DNA from: Camellia lanceoleosa
Taxonomy: Eukaryota; Streptophyta; Magnoliopsida; Ericales; Theaceae
Assembly (NCBI GenBank): GCA_025200525.1
Contig: CM045770.1
Location: 136,490,200 to 136,554,199, forward strand
Direction of reading: 5' to 3'
Length of the DNA: 64,000 nt
Under the pieces are notes generated by a model. It was not told the DNA's origin. It did not search any database and saw only the letters and a list, made by a program, of their open reading frames with translations. Numbering within the stretch: the stretch's first letter is position 1; the number at the start of each line of letters is the position of its first letter. Of this stretch, positions 34,588 to 46,619 are shown piece after piece. Both the position numbers and the translations under genes were made by a program.

Positions 34588-34835
34588 TCGCTCAAGCGGT
34601 CTTTATTTCACTCGAGTTGTCTTTGGTTCCTTCCCGTATCTGAGTTTGCAGTATGAACTTCTAGAAGGAGTGTATTCTTCGCTCAAGCCATAGATTGATC
34701 ACTCGAGCAGTCTTTTGCAGGTCTAAACTACTGGGAGGGTGTCATTGTGCGCTCGAGCCTTGAGTTGTTCGCTTCGAGCAGTTCCTTGTATCTGACGCTC
34801 AAGCAGTATTTTGGTCGCTCGAGTGGTCTGTGCGT
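34588..34835. repeat. Cluster of degenerate CGCTCGAGC motifs
   Basis: Nine close variants of CGCTCRAGCGGTC (for example TCGCTCAAGCGGTC, CACTCGAGCAGTC, CGCTCGAGTGGTC) recur within 250 bases, spaced irregularly. The same motif appears twice at 42166-42186. This wording is seen in leaders or LTRs of plant retroelements; no coding function is evident. Confidence 0.6.
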
Positions 34836-34875
34836 ATATCAGTATGAGATAAAGATATTTTCAATCACTTAATGA

Positions 34876-34896
34876 TCTCTCTCTCTCTCTCTCTCT
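34876..34896. repeat. (CT)n microsatellite
   Basis: About ten CT units after the CGCTCGAGC cluster. Confidence 0.9.
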
Positions 34897-36649
34897 AAGT
34901 TAATTTTACCAAATTTCTTTACACACTCTCTTTAGTTCTTGTCTAAACACCTCAAATACACCAAAATCCGTTAATCTCGCTGCCTTAGTGCTTTAGTGTA
35001 GAGCTCATAAAGGTGAATGTTTTAATCGGTGAAGTTTTCCTTTTTGACTCCGTCTAAAGTTAGGTGTTGTTCTTTTCTTCTTCTACTCTTGAGATAGGAA
35101 TTTCTTCAACATCATTGTATGATTCTTAGCCTTGTTATATGTTCCTTATTTGGGAGTTGTGCGTTTGATTTAAGATTTGGTTTTGGAAATGTAAAAAAGG
35201 GATTTTCAAATGGGTTCATGGAAATGTTGTGGAAATTAGTATGTTGTTAAGTTGTGTTGGAATATTGGAAATTTCTTCTTTAAATGTGTTTTTGAAAGTA
35301 AAAGATCTTTTGTTGGAAATCATTAGTGTTTGACTTGTGAATGAAAGAGAAGGATACTGAGTTTTGAAAAGATAAAATGAATATATCTGTTGATGATGAG
35401 AGTGAAGTTGGATATATATTATCACTCATATTTTGAGATTATGAAATTGAAATTGTTGTTGGAGATTTATTTTTTGAATAGAGATATATATTTTGGGCTA
35501 TCGGTGGAGGATAACTTTGATTATTCTAGAAATTGTATGAGGATTAGGTTAATTGAAACCAACTAATAAATTTTGCACTATTTCATATTTATACATTGAA
35601 AATGTATCGTTTTGAGAAAAATGGTGAATACCTTGGTGAATCTAGTTAGGAGGTGTGATTTTAATATTTCTATGTTGGCCTGTGTGTTCTTAGTGAAAGT
35701 CCAGCAACCCGCGCGGTTAATGACTTTGGTAGTGCTTGTATAACTTATTGGCAGACACATTCCTAGAAATTCTCAGTGTTGTGTATCCACTGTCTTATTT
35801 TCTGATTTAAAAAATATATTGTTTTACAAATTGATATATAATCATGGCATTGCATTGTTTCTAAATAGAAAGTCTAATGTTTTGGTAAATGGCATGTATA
35901 TGTATTCACTATATGATTTTGTTAAGCTTCATATACTGTATTCAAGTATTCTCTGCTAGGTTTTATTTCACCCTATGTGGAAATCAACTTTCATGTATTG
36001 ATAGTATGTCTCCCCACCAAGGACTTAGCTTGGGATAATCGTGGAGCTGAATGCTCGTTTTGTTTTTCTTTTGTTGTAAATATTTGTTGGACAAGCATCG
36101 AACTTTTTCTTATTTTGGGTTTGACCCACTTTTGTTATAGTTAAGCATCGACTTGGAAATATGTAGCCACTAAGGCATGAACCTATATGTATTCCGTTTT
36201 ATTTTCTTGTATTGATACATGTCACATGCTATAGATTCAGGGTCTAGGGTTATGAATGTATAAATGCATGTGGCATATTTTGTAATCCTTTCTAGAGAGT
36301 TAATAAATAAGTCAAAGAAAATTAATGAGCCATTAATATTTAGTAAGTTTTCACTTTTCTATTATACGTCAAGAGGTGGTTAGTTGTTATGATTTTGGGG
36401 TGTTGTAGTACTTTTATTTCATAATATTTGGTCTATATTCAAATTTTATTTATTTATTTTTGACAAAATTGTTGAAAAGTCCTATATAGTAATTTTCTAA
36501 GGTATTAGGTCTAGTGAATATTTTTTTATTAGTGAAAGGTCCATCTTTTGTAAAATAATTTGGTGAAAAGTCATTTTGTTATTTTAGAAGACATTTTGTT
36601 TTTAATTTTACCTCTTAACTTATATGTTGAAATTTTTTTTTTGGTTCAG
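34897..36649. other. No gene seen
   Basis: AT-rich sequence that may be decayed retroelement leader. No protein domain in any frame. Confidence 0.4.
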
Positions 36650-36860
36650 TTTTTCGAACCTATTTATTTAAATTTATATTTATCTGTTCAATTTGTTTTC
36701 CTATTTGTTTAATGTTTTTTCCTATCTGTCCAATTTTTTTATCTGCATACAAATTTGTTTATCTATTCAAATTTTATCTATCCAAATTTTATTTGTACAA
36801 ATTTTTTTATCTGTTAAAATAGCAATTTAATTTTTTTATCTGTTTAACACAGACTTGATC
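36650..36860. repeat. T-rich imperfect tandem repeat
   Basis: A unit of about 18-20 bases resembling TTTTTATCTGTTCAAATT is repeated about ten times with drift. Confidence 0.6.
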
Positions 36861-36969
36861 TGTTGAAACAATTTCATTCTTTTGTTTTATTGTTGGAAAT
36901 CAATGGAAAAATAGATTTAAGAGACAAGAATTTGCAATGAACAACCTATATGGTTTTCACAAATTCTAA

Positions 36970-36970
<1 letters not shown>

Positions 36971-37006
<36 letters not shown>
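36971..37006. repeat. (TC)n(TA)n compound microsatellite
   Basis: About nine TC units run straight into about nine TA units. Confidence 0.9.
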
Positions 37007-37489
37007 GACACATACCCCTATATACATGCACATGTGAAGTTGCAGAGATTTCTGGACATAGAATATGATTTGAGATCATTTCAAAAGCAGATTTTAGAGT
37101 CAAAATACAAATATTTTATAATAGCATGAGACTATTTAGTGATTGAAAAATGAGAAAGAAAAATATATATGAAAATAATATTTCCAAAACACCAAAAACA
37201 AAGGGGTTAATTAGCATGGCTTGTCATCAGTGATCTCTGCAAGAGCATTGACCGTTTGAGAAACAATGAAAACCTAAACCATCCCTAACACATATCTCTC
37301 TCTTGCTTACAATCGAAACATACTTTAAAACTGAAAAAATCCATACATTCTTGATTTTTTGTTCAATAGTACAAAACTCAAATATGATGTTTTACCATAA
37401 CTAGGCGAGCATCTACTGGTCTTGATCTGAAACATACTTCAACACTCAGATCTATTTCAAATATCCGATCTCAAATCGTCGGTGGTTGA

Positions 37490-37770
37490 GACGGCCGTTG
37501 ATAGGTCGTTTTACACACAAAAATAAATAAAAAATTATACAAAATTCCTTAGAATAATGGTAAGACCAAGTATTGATCCACAGGGACAAATGTGAAATTA
37601 AACTAATTTAATTGTTAAAATTCCTAAATTAATTTTGATCAAAGAGATGATTGTTCACAAACTAATGATAATTAAAATAAACGAAGAGATTAAACTAGCA
37701 ATTGAAAGTAAGGATGGAGTTATGATTTTTGGAAAAACCTAGGGTAATGAATTCACCACTAGTTACATAA
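37490..37770 (-). mobile_element. Possible LTR of an older retroelement (host of the 3.8-kb solo LTR), left part
   Basis: The phrase GATCCACAGGGACAAAT, complement of GTCCCTGTGGATC seen near the ends of many plant gypsy LTRs, suggests minus-strand LTR sequence. It would continue beyond the inserted solo LTR at 41557-42700. Inference only; borders unknown. Confidence 0.3.
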
Positions 37771-37775
37771 ATAAG

Positions 37776-40700
37776 TGTAGACATCCCATTTTTTATCGTC
37801 CTTAAGACTTGGGTGCCTCAGGTTGATCAGTCGATGATGAAAGTTATGCTGTACAAATGTTTAATTTCTTCAACAAGGAGAGCTTCTAAATCCCAACCTT
37901 GCACCCCATTTTTTTGACCAAAACTATTTTAGACCTTAAAACCCTCTTTTTCAAAATATTGTTTCAAATTTTCTACGATGTTTCAAGGCTCGCATTTCGT
38001 TTAAAATATTACACTTTTTGGTAAACCGAGTAAGGACAAAGTGAAAATAAATAAAAGGGAGGTGAACTCTTTGAAAAATATTTAAAACCTCTTATTTATA
38101 GGTTTGGAGTTGAATAAAATTGGAGGAGAGGGAAGAAAACTAGTTGGGGAAGAAGTTAAGCACCAATCCATTGAGGAAAAAAATGAGCAGCCTTCACTAA
38201 AATAGGCATATCTCTTTGCACACTTAGACTTTAGATGTGAGGCCACCACCATTAGAAATTGGACTTCTGGGGCTTCAATTTAGACTCAAGAATCTCTTAA
38301 AGACGAGTCCAGATGAGGGAGATATAGCCATTTGAAGTTAGGCATCAATCCGGTTAAGATAGAAATGAACAACCTTTACTAAAATAGGAATATCTCTTTT
38401 CACACTTAGAATTTAGATGTGAGGCCACCATCATTGGAAAATAGACTTCCAACACTTCAATTTAAACTCAAGAATGACCTAAACTTGAGTCCGGATGAGG
38501 GAGATATACTCGTTTGAAGTCGGGCCTAGAATTAGATTTTTGTGGCCGGCTGCCCACTAATAGTGGCATGCCGCCCACTTGTGTAAAACGCATATATTTT
38601 TTGCTAGCTGTCCCCCACAAGCTCTAGCTATTCCTATATAGATATTTCCGACCTGAGCGGCTATTTTTCTGTAAATACAAGGCCAACCCTCTTGATTTTA
38701 GGTTACAAAAAATTCTAAAAGCCCAAAAACTTGAAATTCTCTCTCTATCTTTATCTTGCAACACACACACCTTACCCAAACACTTCCTAAACCAATATTG
38801 GAGCTCTCTTTGCTGAGATTATTGAGTCCAAATTTTAGTCCTTGAGAGTGAGAACTTGTGGGTTTGTTAACAAAAGAGTTGCCTTGCTTCAAGAGGTATA
38901 ATTTTGAGTATCTTCGCACTACTTCTTTTCTATCTTTTCTTACAGTTTTTGAACTATTTTTACACTATTTTTATCAGCTGAAACTTGTGGTTTAAGGCTA
39001 TTAAAGGTAGAGGAGTTAATTACCCTTCTTTGAACCTTGTCTCCTAAGTCTTTACACTTGTGTTTCCCATCTCTTTCTCAATTTTTTTTCAACTTTTTAC
39101 CACTGAATTTTCCGAGTTTTTTAAAGGCTAAAAATCATGTTTTGAGGTCCCAAAAATGGAGGGGTTAGCCTCCCATCCGCTTGTTTACTAGCTTTAATTC
39201 CTCAATATTGTAGCTAACTTTTTCAAGCTTTTCCATATGAATTCTAGCATTGTTTTAGCCTATTTTAGGATTGTTTTGAGTTGTTCATGTCATTTATGCT
39301 TTGTATTGCATGCTTGTAGTGTAATGGTCCTTATAGGCTTGGTGGTTTAGGTCTTAGCCACCAACCTATTTGAGTTGATAGCATTTATTTCTTGCTTTCT
39401 ATACTTAATGTTCACCTCTAAGCATCTTTGCAACCTCTTTCATTTCTTAGCTTTTCATTTGCTTTGAGAGTTGTTTCAAACCAATTACTTGTTTAAGTTT
39501 GAGATAGAAGTATTGTGTTTAATGGTTTAATCCCTTTAGGAGTTCATTACCAACGGCATGGTGTCTCTCTCATGCCTAAAACAACATTTGGTTTGACATT
39601 TCCCTCCTTTGGAGGACTTAATCTTCATTTTTGGACTAAATGAATTAAGGGATGGAAAGGTAATTAAAATGGAGTAATAAATTGGGATTAAAATAAAGTA
39701 AAATAATAAAATTATTTGGTGTTCAATCGGATGTTAATTAAACACATGAAGACTTGGGTCATTTCATACTTGTTAAAATGGTTCAAGTTTCTAAGGTCAA
39801 CCACTTCCCTTGATCAATCCATGATAGGGAGGAGGTTCTGAGAGTCATTTATTGTCCATTTATCAAAATTGTATCCTCTTGGTTCATAAGTCATCATGCA
39901 ATGAAATTGCGCCGATTGATGGCTTGCGAATCACGCCTACCCCTCATTTGAGCTATTTGATGATAATGAGAGGTAGGGTGGACAAACATCCCTCGAGAAT
40001 GCTCTGTTTGTACTATGTTTGTTCTCTGTTGCAGTAGGAAAGAACCAATATTAGTGGCCGACAGGTCACTTTTACTGGGCGGCAAGCCACTACTCCTAGG
40101 TTGCCGACTACTTTTTCTAGCCAGGCAGTGTCCTTTTTCCAACAGAGCAGAGCAGAGGCTGAGGTGAAAAACAGTACAATTTTCTAACTATGCAACAAAG
40201 GCATTCCGGTAGCAAAACGAGGGCTTTTTCGGGTGGAAATCTGCATCCATGCATGAACCATCCCTCGATTCTCGGGATCCGTGAAATAATGTTGTAATAG
40301 TAGTATGTTGTAATTAAAGTAGTGGACTTGTAACTAATTAGTTAATTAGCTAGAATAGCTAGTTATGTGTTGTATTTAATTAATTAGCTAGAATATTTAG
40401 TTAAATTTGTTGTTGTAATAATTTGTTAATTAGCTAGTGTAGTTAATTTATTTCATTTGGTTTGTAATAGTTAGTTAATTTGTAGCAATTAGCAAGTCTA
40501 TTCATTCGGATCCTCCTACCCGAGGGCAAACATGTAATAATGTGTATGTCTTTCAACCCCACGTCTTCCTCCCTTTTATTTACTTGTTTATGATGGTTAG
40601 TTTAGAACATCATGTTTCTTTTAGCATTTCCACGTTTGCATCCACTTATCTTGCATGCATCGAGGCTCGGTTCATTATTCTAACAAGCATTGCCATTTAT

Positions 40701-41551
40701 TACTTCATTGAATATATGTTTAAATCGCATTCTTTCAAATTGATTCACATGTCATAATTAGTAGCTGAGCTTATCAATTGCATCATTGCATATGTTACAT
40801 TAGTCATGTTGCATTAGTTAGAGGCATGCATGTTTTCTAACTATTTTGTTTCTTTTGGCTAGCCTTGGAGTACGAGGTGGGCATTTTTTTGGTTTAGCAT
40901 ATCGCATACGTGTGATTATTGTCATGTCTAGCATGCTTGCCATAAGACTAAGTGCTTAATTGATATACTTGCTTGAATGCCTGTGGATGAAGGCCAATTC
41001 CTTGAATTGGAATAATTTAAGTAATGTATATATGAGATCACTTTTTCAAGTAGTACATATTCAAACACTTTTCAAAACAAACATAAATCAAAGTGTTCCA
41101 ATTTTTACAAATTAGTCTATACTTGCGTGCACATCACATAGTAACAATAGCCTAATAACCGGAACATGAGCATATAATGTAAATAAGAATCACATCATAA
41201 TTAGTAGAGGCTGATCTTTGATTGGGCGAATGGGGTGCTCAATTCATGACCTTCCCCTCTTGTACCTAAGTTCCCGAGCCGAGACACTTTGGTGATGACG
41301 GATAAGTGGCCTTTGGCATGAGTCCCGAGTTTCCTAAATTTTTCAAAAATATTTAGGTGGCAACTCTGTATCTGGAAAAAGATCCAATTTTGGCATTTTG
41401 ATTCAAAATCGATTTTCTAAAAGATTTGTCAGACTTAGACTCTTCTGTGTTTATCTATTTCACATTGTACTTGTGAGATCATATTCAAAACCACGGGAGT
41501 TTGAACTGTAGGGCTATCGTATCCGAAAGAAGCACGAAAAGTCAAGCTACA
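37776..41551 (+). mobile_element. Solo LTR, 3.8 kb, TSD ATAAG (Ogre/Tat-like)
   Basis: Starts TGTAGACATCCC and ends GTCAAGCTACA. The terminal TGTAG/CTACA is a perfect inversion, and ATAAG flanks both sides (37771-37775 and 41552-41556), as for a solo LTR. The length and a GGTGGCAACTC phrase at about 41353 recall the large LTRs of Ogre/Tat gypsy elements, but lineage is inferred. It contains a 182-base tandem duplication and related GTGGCATGCCGCCCACT-type motifs near 38570 and, inverted, near 40075. No protein-coding domain in 3.8 kb. Confidence 0.7.
38160..38522. repeat. Tandem duplication, 182-base unit x2, in the 3.8-kb LTR
   Basis: Copies begin GCACCAATCCA (38160) and GCATCAATCCGG (38342) and share AGATGTGAGGCCACCA and GATGAGGGAGATATA. 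Identity is roughly 80 percent by eye. Confidence 0.85.
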
Positions 41552-41556
41552 ATAAG

Positions 41557-42780
41557 GCCTCAATTTGAAAATCAATTATGTTATGATTTGAACCAAATAC
41601 TACTTTACAACTACAAGTTCGAAGCTTTGATCAAAAGAATTATCACGTTCAATGTATAAGCATGAACCATCTCAAGTAGCACGAGTCGTTCGCTCTAAAC
41701 TAGGGTAGCAATATGACTCGTCCCTTGTATTATAGCTTGTCTCATACCTTGAATATGAAAGCAAAGAAAACTATTGCATGGAAAGAATTTAAGAATCACA
41801 GAAAGTAGAATACTTGAAAGAAATAATGAAAAATATATTTAAACACTTCTTGAATACCATACAATTTGTTCAAACCATTACATAATCAAAACCAAAAAGA
41901 AAACCTTATTTACTTGGTTAGGGTTTCATCAAAACCCTAGAAATAGAAGACTAGCCACTCATGGAAGAGTGAGAAGAGATAGAAGAAGAAGAAACCCCCA
42001 TGAAAGATGTTCTTGAAGCTTGAGAACCCTCATTTCCAAACTCTAGCCCCTCTTCTCTTTTGAAATATTTTGGACCCATAGTGTAGTCCATTCTTTCTTT
42101 TTTTATTCTTAGTAGAACAAACTCAAAATTCCTTACATGTATCTCTAGGTGGGCCACTCGAGCGCCCACAATTTTCGCTCGAGCGGTGGTGGCCGCATGT
42201 GCGGTGAAGTCTGGTCGTACGTCCGATGAGATGGTACGTTGAGAAATTTCACTGCTTGCACGGAGAATCTATTTTTGTGCCACTTTTCGTCTGAATTTGT
42301 GTATTGCCTGCCAAATCTATACAAGTGCACAAAATACATCATCTTCGCCAAATAAACAAAATTCAAAGACTATAAATGTAATTTAAGCGGCCTCAATGTG
42401 GTACCTTTCGGCCTACATCTACTGTCTGTGGCGGAGAGCGATTTCAGTTGAGAATGAAGTCGATGGTGTAGATTGCGGCAGCTGGAACAATGCCGTGAGC
42501 TGTTGTTGTTGGGTGGTGGTGCTGGAGGGGTTTCTATTGTGGTGATAGAAGAGAGAGAGAGAGTGAGTGCGAGAGAGAAATCGTTTGGGCAATGGATTTG
42601 AGAAAAGAGAACAGAGTTGTGTATATATATATATTTAGGGGTAGTTTGGTTATTTTGCACAAGCATGTCCTTATGGACATAATTGTTTAGCGCATGGATT
42701 TTTGAACGAAAAGAATTTAAATTTGAATTTATGAACCAAGTGCTATTAATTTTTTCGAAGACAAACAAAAAGTTATGATT
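41557..42780. other. No host gene seen; probable retroelement LTR sequence
   Basis: Contains GTTAGGGTTTCATCAAAACCC, an (AGAG)-type leader near 42550 and two CGCTCGAGCG motifs at 42166-42186. The ORF-sized stretches on the minus strand have no family match. Confidence 0.35.
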
Positions 42781-42793
42781 ATTAAATTAAATT

Positions 42794-42970
42794 AAGGGAA
42801 ATTCTATTATACATATTCCTATCACATGCACCCTTAAGTTATACCATTTTTTCTTTAGTTATGACAAATTTTCTTTTTAGTTATGACTGATGAGATTTTT
42901 TGTTAGGCCTCATGTATTGTTTAGTTATATTTTTTTTAGTTATAACTCAGAAAGTATAAAATTGTGGACA
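42794..42970. repeat. AGTTATGA-type dispersed repeat, fragment
   Basis: Starts GGGAAATTCTATTATACAT and has repeated TTTAGTTATGAC phrases, like the repeat at about 9165-9806. Only the left end is recognisable. Confidence 0.4.
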
Positions 42971-43299
42971 TTGTGAAAATGGCGGCATCAAATCAAATGA
43001 TCTTCAGGAGGTCTTGAAACCCTTTAACCGAAGAGCTTCCGAAGCAGAGGTTAAAGACAATCCACTTACTCCAAATTACGTTTATATATTACAAATGTAA
43101 TCTTGAGTGGGGGTTTAATAATTTCTAGGTCTAGGGTTCTTTGCTCTTTTGATGCATTTTGGTTTTAACTTAATCTAGTGGTCTAGCTTTTTTTGGTTCT
43201 TTTATCTTTAATTGATGAAGAACTCCATGTTTGTATCATTGTTCCGTATATGTTTGATCTATTATTACTTGCAACTCTGACATGTGAAACTTGTGCACT

Positions 43300-43469
43300 A
43301 TTTGGTTCAGTGCAATTAGTTGGAATGGAATAGAATGATTATTCATTCATAACGGTGAATAATGATTCCATTTGTAATCTATTTTTCATTAATTTTTTTA
43401 GTTTACCAAATATGGGAATAGACATTTTGATAAAATGATCTATTTCACTCCATTCTAGTGAACCAAATC
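43300..43469. mobile_element. MITE, about 170 bp
   Basis: ATTTGGTTCAGTGCAA on the left and CTAGTGAACCAAAT on the right are inverted, followed inward by GGAATGGAATAGA and its partner. A common plant MITE form; TSD not resolved. Confidence 0.6.
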
Positions 43470-43714
43470 CTACCTTTGGGTTCATAGATTTTTTATGGTG
43501 GTATGCTTTGACAATTGGAGTTAGAGTTGGTTGAATTTTGACTCCAGCCATGAACCTTTCTCCCCAATTATCAATTAATTGAAAGTTGGAATTGGGGTTA
43601 GTTGCCTTCCCCCTCATCTTTTGAATTCTTATATATTGACCAAAAAAAAAAAAACCTTTAGTTTCTTGTAAAATTCTTAAAACATTGACAAATTATACAC
43701 GGACGCAAACATTT

Positions 43715-44048
43715 ATGCATATAAACATATTAGAAGGTGTGCACACTTGATAGATGTGATACAAAAACCAATCAGTTGATCAATTGTTGATTGAAAAAAG
43801 AAGTAGATGAAGACAAAAAGAAAATTGAAAAAGTAAAAAAAAAATTTGAAATTTGAGATAAAAACTGAGGTAGTTGCAAGGTAATTTGGAAATGAAACAG
43901 TTGTGACAAAGCTTCATTGGCTGTAGGCTTTATATAATAGAATACATGTATGCATATGAACACACTACAAGGTGTGCACACCCAATTGGTGTGCTACAAA
44001 AATCAATCAATTGATCATTTATTGATTGACAAAAAAATGTAGATGAAG
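43715..44048. repeat. Direct repeat, about 98-base copies 235 bases apart
   Basis: Copies at 43715-43811 and 43950-44048 share ATGCATAT, AAGGTGTGCACAC, TACAAAAA, CAATCAATTGATCA and GTAGATGAAG in order. Each contains a small TTGATTG hairpin. Confidence 0.8.
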
Positions 44049-44788
44049 TGTTCGTGCTTCTTAGCAAGGGACCATTTGAATATGTGAGGAGCACATGTAA
44101 CATTTTTATTGTTTAGTTATAATGCCAATTGTCATGGTTTGTACTCGTGGGCATGAGTAAGGAGCCATGTGCTTCTCTTGGGTACTACTTACCTCGTATC
44201 TGTTGCTAAAAGATTAAATTGGATAGGTTCTGATGGATACAATTGTGCTTGTGGAAATGTATTGACCGTCTCCCTTGTTGCTATTTTACCTCAAACAGGA
44301 GGCCATTTACATTGTAATTGAATTCACATATGAATCTTGAAATGTTTGTTTCTAAATTTTTGGCCAATTTTTAGTTATTTATTTATTTAAAATTTTGGCT
44401 CCGGAAGGGATATTTGAGAGTGAGAGGTACGGGACTGATACGCCAAATAAGTATCTAATTTTCCGCCCCCCCCCCAAAGGTCAGTGCTCTTAGGTCTATT
44501 TCTATCTCTACATATTTTGTTGGGGTTGCTTTGTCTTTGATTCATTCCATTGTGTTATCCTTGCTATAAGGGGTACTCACTCATGTATTAATTTGGAAAA
44601 AAAGAAAAAAAGTACACTGTTTCTACTTTTTAATTTGTTTCTAATGTTATTTTATTTTGTTTTTTAAATTTGGATATTGTGGCTTAGGGCTATTGTTATC
44701 ACTATTTAATTGTTTTTATTTTTTATTGTTCTTTAAATTTCTTTGAATATTTGATTGAATCTTTTATTATTGTTGGTTGTTAATTTAT
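44049..44788. other. No gene seen
   Basis: AT-rich spacer with a C run at 44465-44475. No exon recognised. Confidence 0.4.
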
Positions 44789-46160
44789 GAAGCATGGACA
44801 CTAAAGTCACGTACAAGTGTTCGACATGTGTCAGACACAAACATGCTCTAGACATGTGTCAGACACGTTGGGACACGCTGTGAACACGTTAAGGACACTA
44901 TGGCGACATGCAGAGGACACTTTGGAGACACCTTTGAGGACTATTTTTTGAAAGAAAAAAATCAAGTAATTAATTATTTTTAAAAAAAACTATAATAACG
45001 TACTTAAAGTTGATAAATTGGATAAAATTAAATGATATGTTCATATTATCTTTTATTTATGTTGGTTATTATATTAGTTAGTTAGTAATTAGGAGTCTTG
45101 GCATTAGTGGGTTAGTGGGGTTATATGTGATGTGGGGTTAGTGGGTTTATAGTAGGGGTGCAACTTGGGCGGGCTCAACCCGAGCAACTCGAGTCTAGTC
45201 CGAATTTTTTTAGGGTTTGGACAAGATATTTTTAAATTTGGTACGGGCTTAGGTAAAAATTCAAAAGTCCGAATTAAATTTGGACGGGCTTGGACAAAAA
45301 CGTCAAACAACCCGAGCAACCTGAAGCCCGAATTATACATATATAGAAATATAAAAATATTAAATATACATATAAATTATTGGTCATTACATGATATTAA
45401 AGTAATTTAGATTATTAAATCATATTGAATATATATTATATATACAAATAACATAAAAACTTACTTTTTTTACTTTCACTCATAAATTATGAAGACTACT
45501 ATAGCGACATCTCTCTTACATTATATAAATTATTTGTTTTGATAGTATTAATGATTTTCTATATTAAAAGAAAATCTAAATAGAATCAAATTTTAATAAT
45601 TAAATAATGTAGCTACAAAAAAAAAAAAAAATCATTTACAATTCGGACAATTCAGGTTTAACTCGGGTCGGGCTGGGGCAGGAAACCTCGGTTACAATGC
45701 GGGCCTAGGCAAGTCTCTGCACAACTTGAGTTGGGCTTGGATAACCTCCCAATCCAACCGAACTTATCCAAGTTGCACCCCTAATTTATAGGTAGTTAAG
45801 TATTTGTATATTTAAAGAAGTTGTATTCAGTGAAAATGTAGGTTGGATTTTCTGATTACTTCTTGTGAAGTTTATGGAGGTTCACCTCGAATTGAATATC
45901 CCCCCCTCTCTCTCTCTCTCTCTGGAAACAGGTCTCTTCGTCACTATGTTTTTTTTATTTTTTTATTTTATTTTTTTATGAAAAGCATACGTAACATTAA
46001 ACTATTTGAAATCAAATACCTATTAAATATTTAAAAATACAACATTATAAATATATTAATATATGTTTTGTACATGTTGCCAACGTGTCGTGTCTTGTAT
46101 TTTTTAAAAATTTGTATGTCCATGTCGTGTCGTATCACGTGTCTGTGTTTGTACTGCTTA
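44789..46160. mobile_element. Mutator-like element (GTGTC-rich), interrupted by a hAT MITE
   Basis: Left GAAGCATGGACACTAAA and right GTGTTTGTACTGCTTA are imperfect inverted ends. GTTGTTAATTTAT (44776-44788) and GTTGTTAATTAAA (46161-46173) form a near-perfect duplication of 10-13 bases, in the range for Mutator-like elements. Both arms are rich in GTGTCAGACAC-type words. Without the 639 bases added by the nested MITE and its duplication it is about 730 bp. No transposase. Confidence 0.6.
45153..45783. mobile_element. hAT-type MITE, 631 bp, nested
   Basis: Perfect 16-base inverted ends TAGGGGTGCAACTTGG / CCAAGTTGCACCCCTA. The flanking 8-bp duplication is GTTTATAG (45145-45152) and ATTTATAG (45784-45791). 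The interior has GGGCTTGGACAA and CCGAATT phrases in both orientations. No transposase; needs a hAT transposase in trans. Confidence 0.85.
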
Positions 46161-46529
46161 GTTGTTAATTAAATACTCTTTGCTTCACCTTTTTTTTTTT
46201 TTTATGAATATAAAATTCTCTTTTTGATATTTAAGAATTTAGTATTAAATGGTTTATGAATGTACTCTTGCATTTGGTTTTATTTTTATGCAATACTATG
46301 TTACTAAAAATTTATAAAAACAATTTCATTTTACAAACGTATCATCGCCGTATCTATATATATATATTTTTTAAATTTTATTGTATCGTAATATCCATAT
46401 TATATTATATTCATACTTGTACCTATATCCCTATTTCCTAGGTCTCCATAGGCTGCCTAGGGTCTAGAATAACTGTTGGGGTCATAGTAATGATAACAAT
46501 GGTGGTGAAAAGTTGATGGAAAAAAAAAA

Positions 46530-46619
46530 TATGTAAAAAATATCTTTATCGATGTACTCTTTTCATTTTATATGTTTTCATTAATAAAGATTTTTTTTGC
46601 CGATCAAAAAATAAAAAAA
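46530..46619 (+). mobile_element. 5'-truncated copy of the same L1 family (3' end only)
   Basis: TTTATCGATGTACTCT, TATGTTTTCATTAATAAAG and TTTTTTTTGCCGATCAAAAA match, in order, the 3' end of the LINE at 20686-26990 read on its own strand, followed by an A-rich tail. AAAAGTTGATGGAAAAAAAA occurs before it (46509-46528) and again near 46710. Confidence 0.75.
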
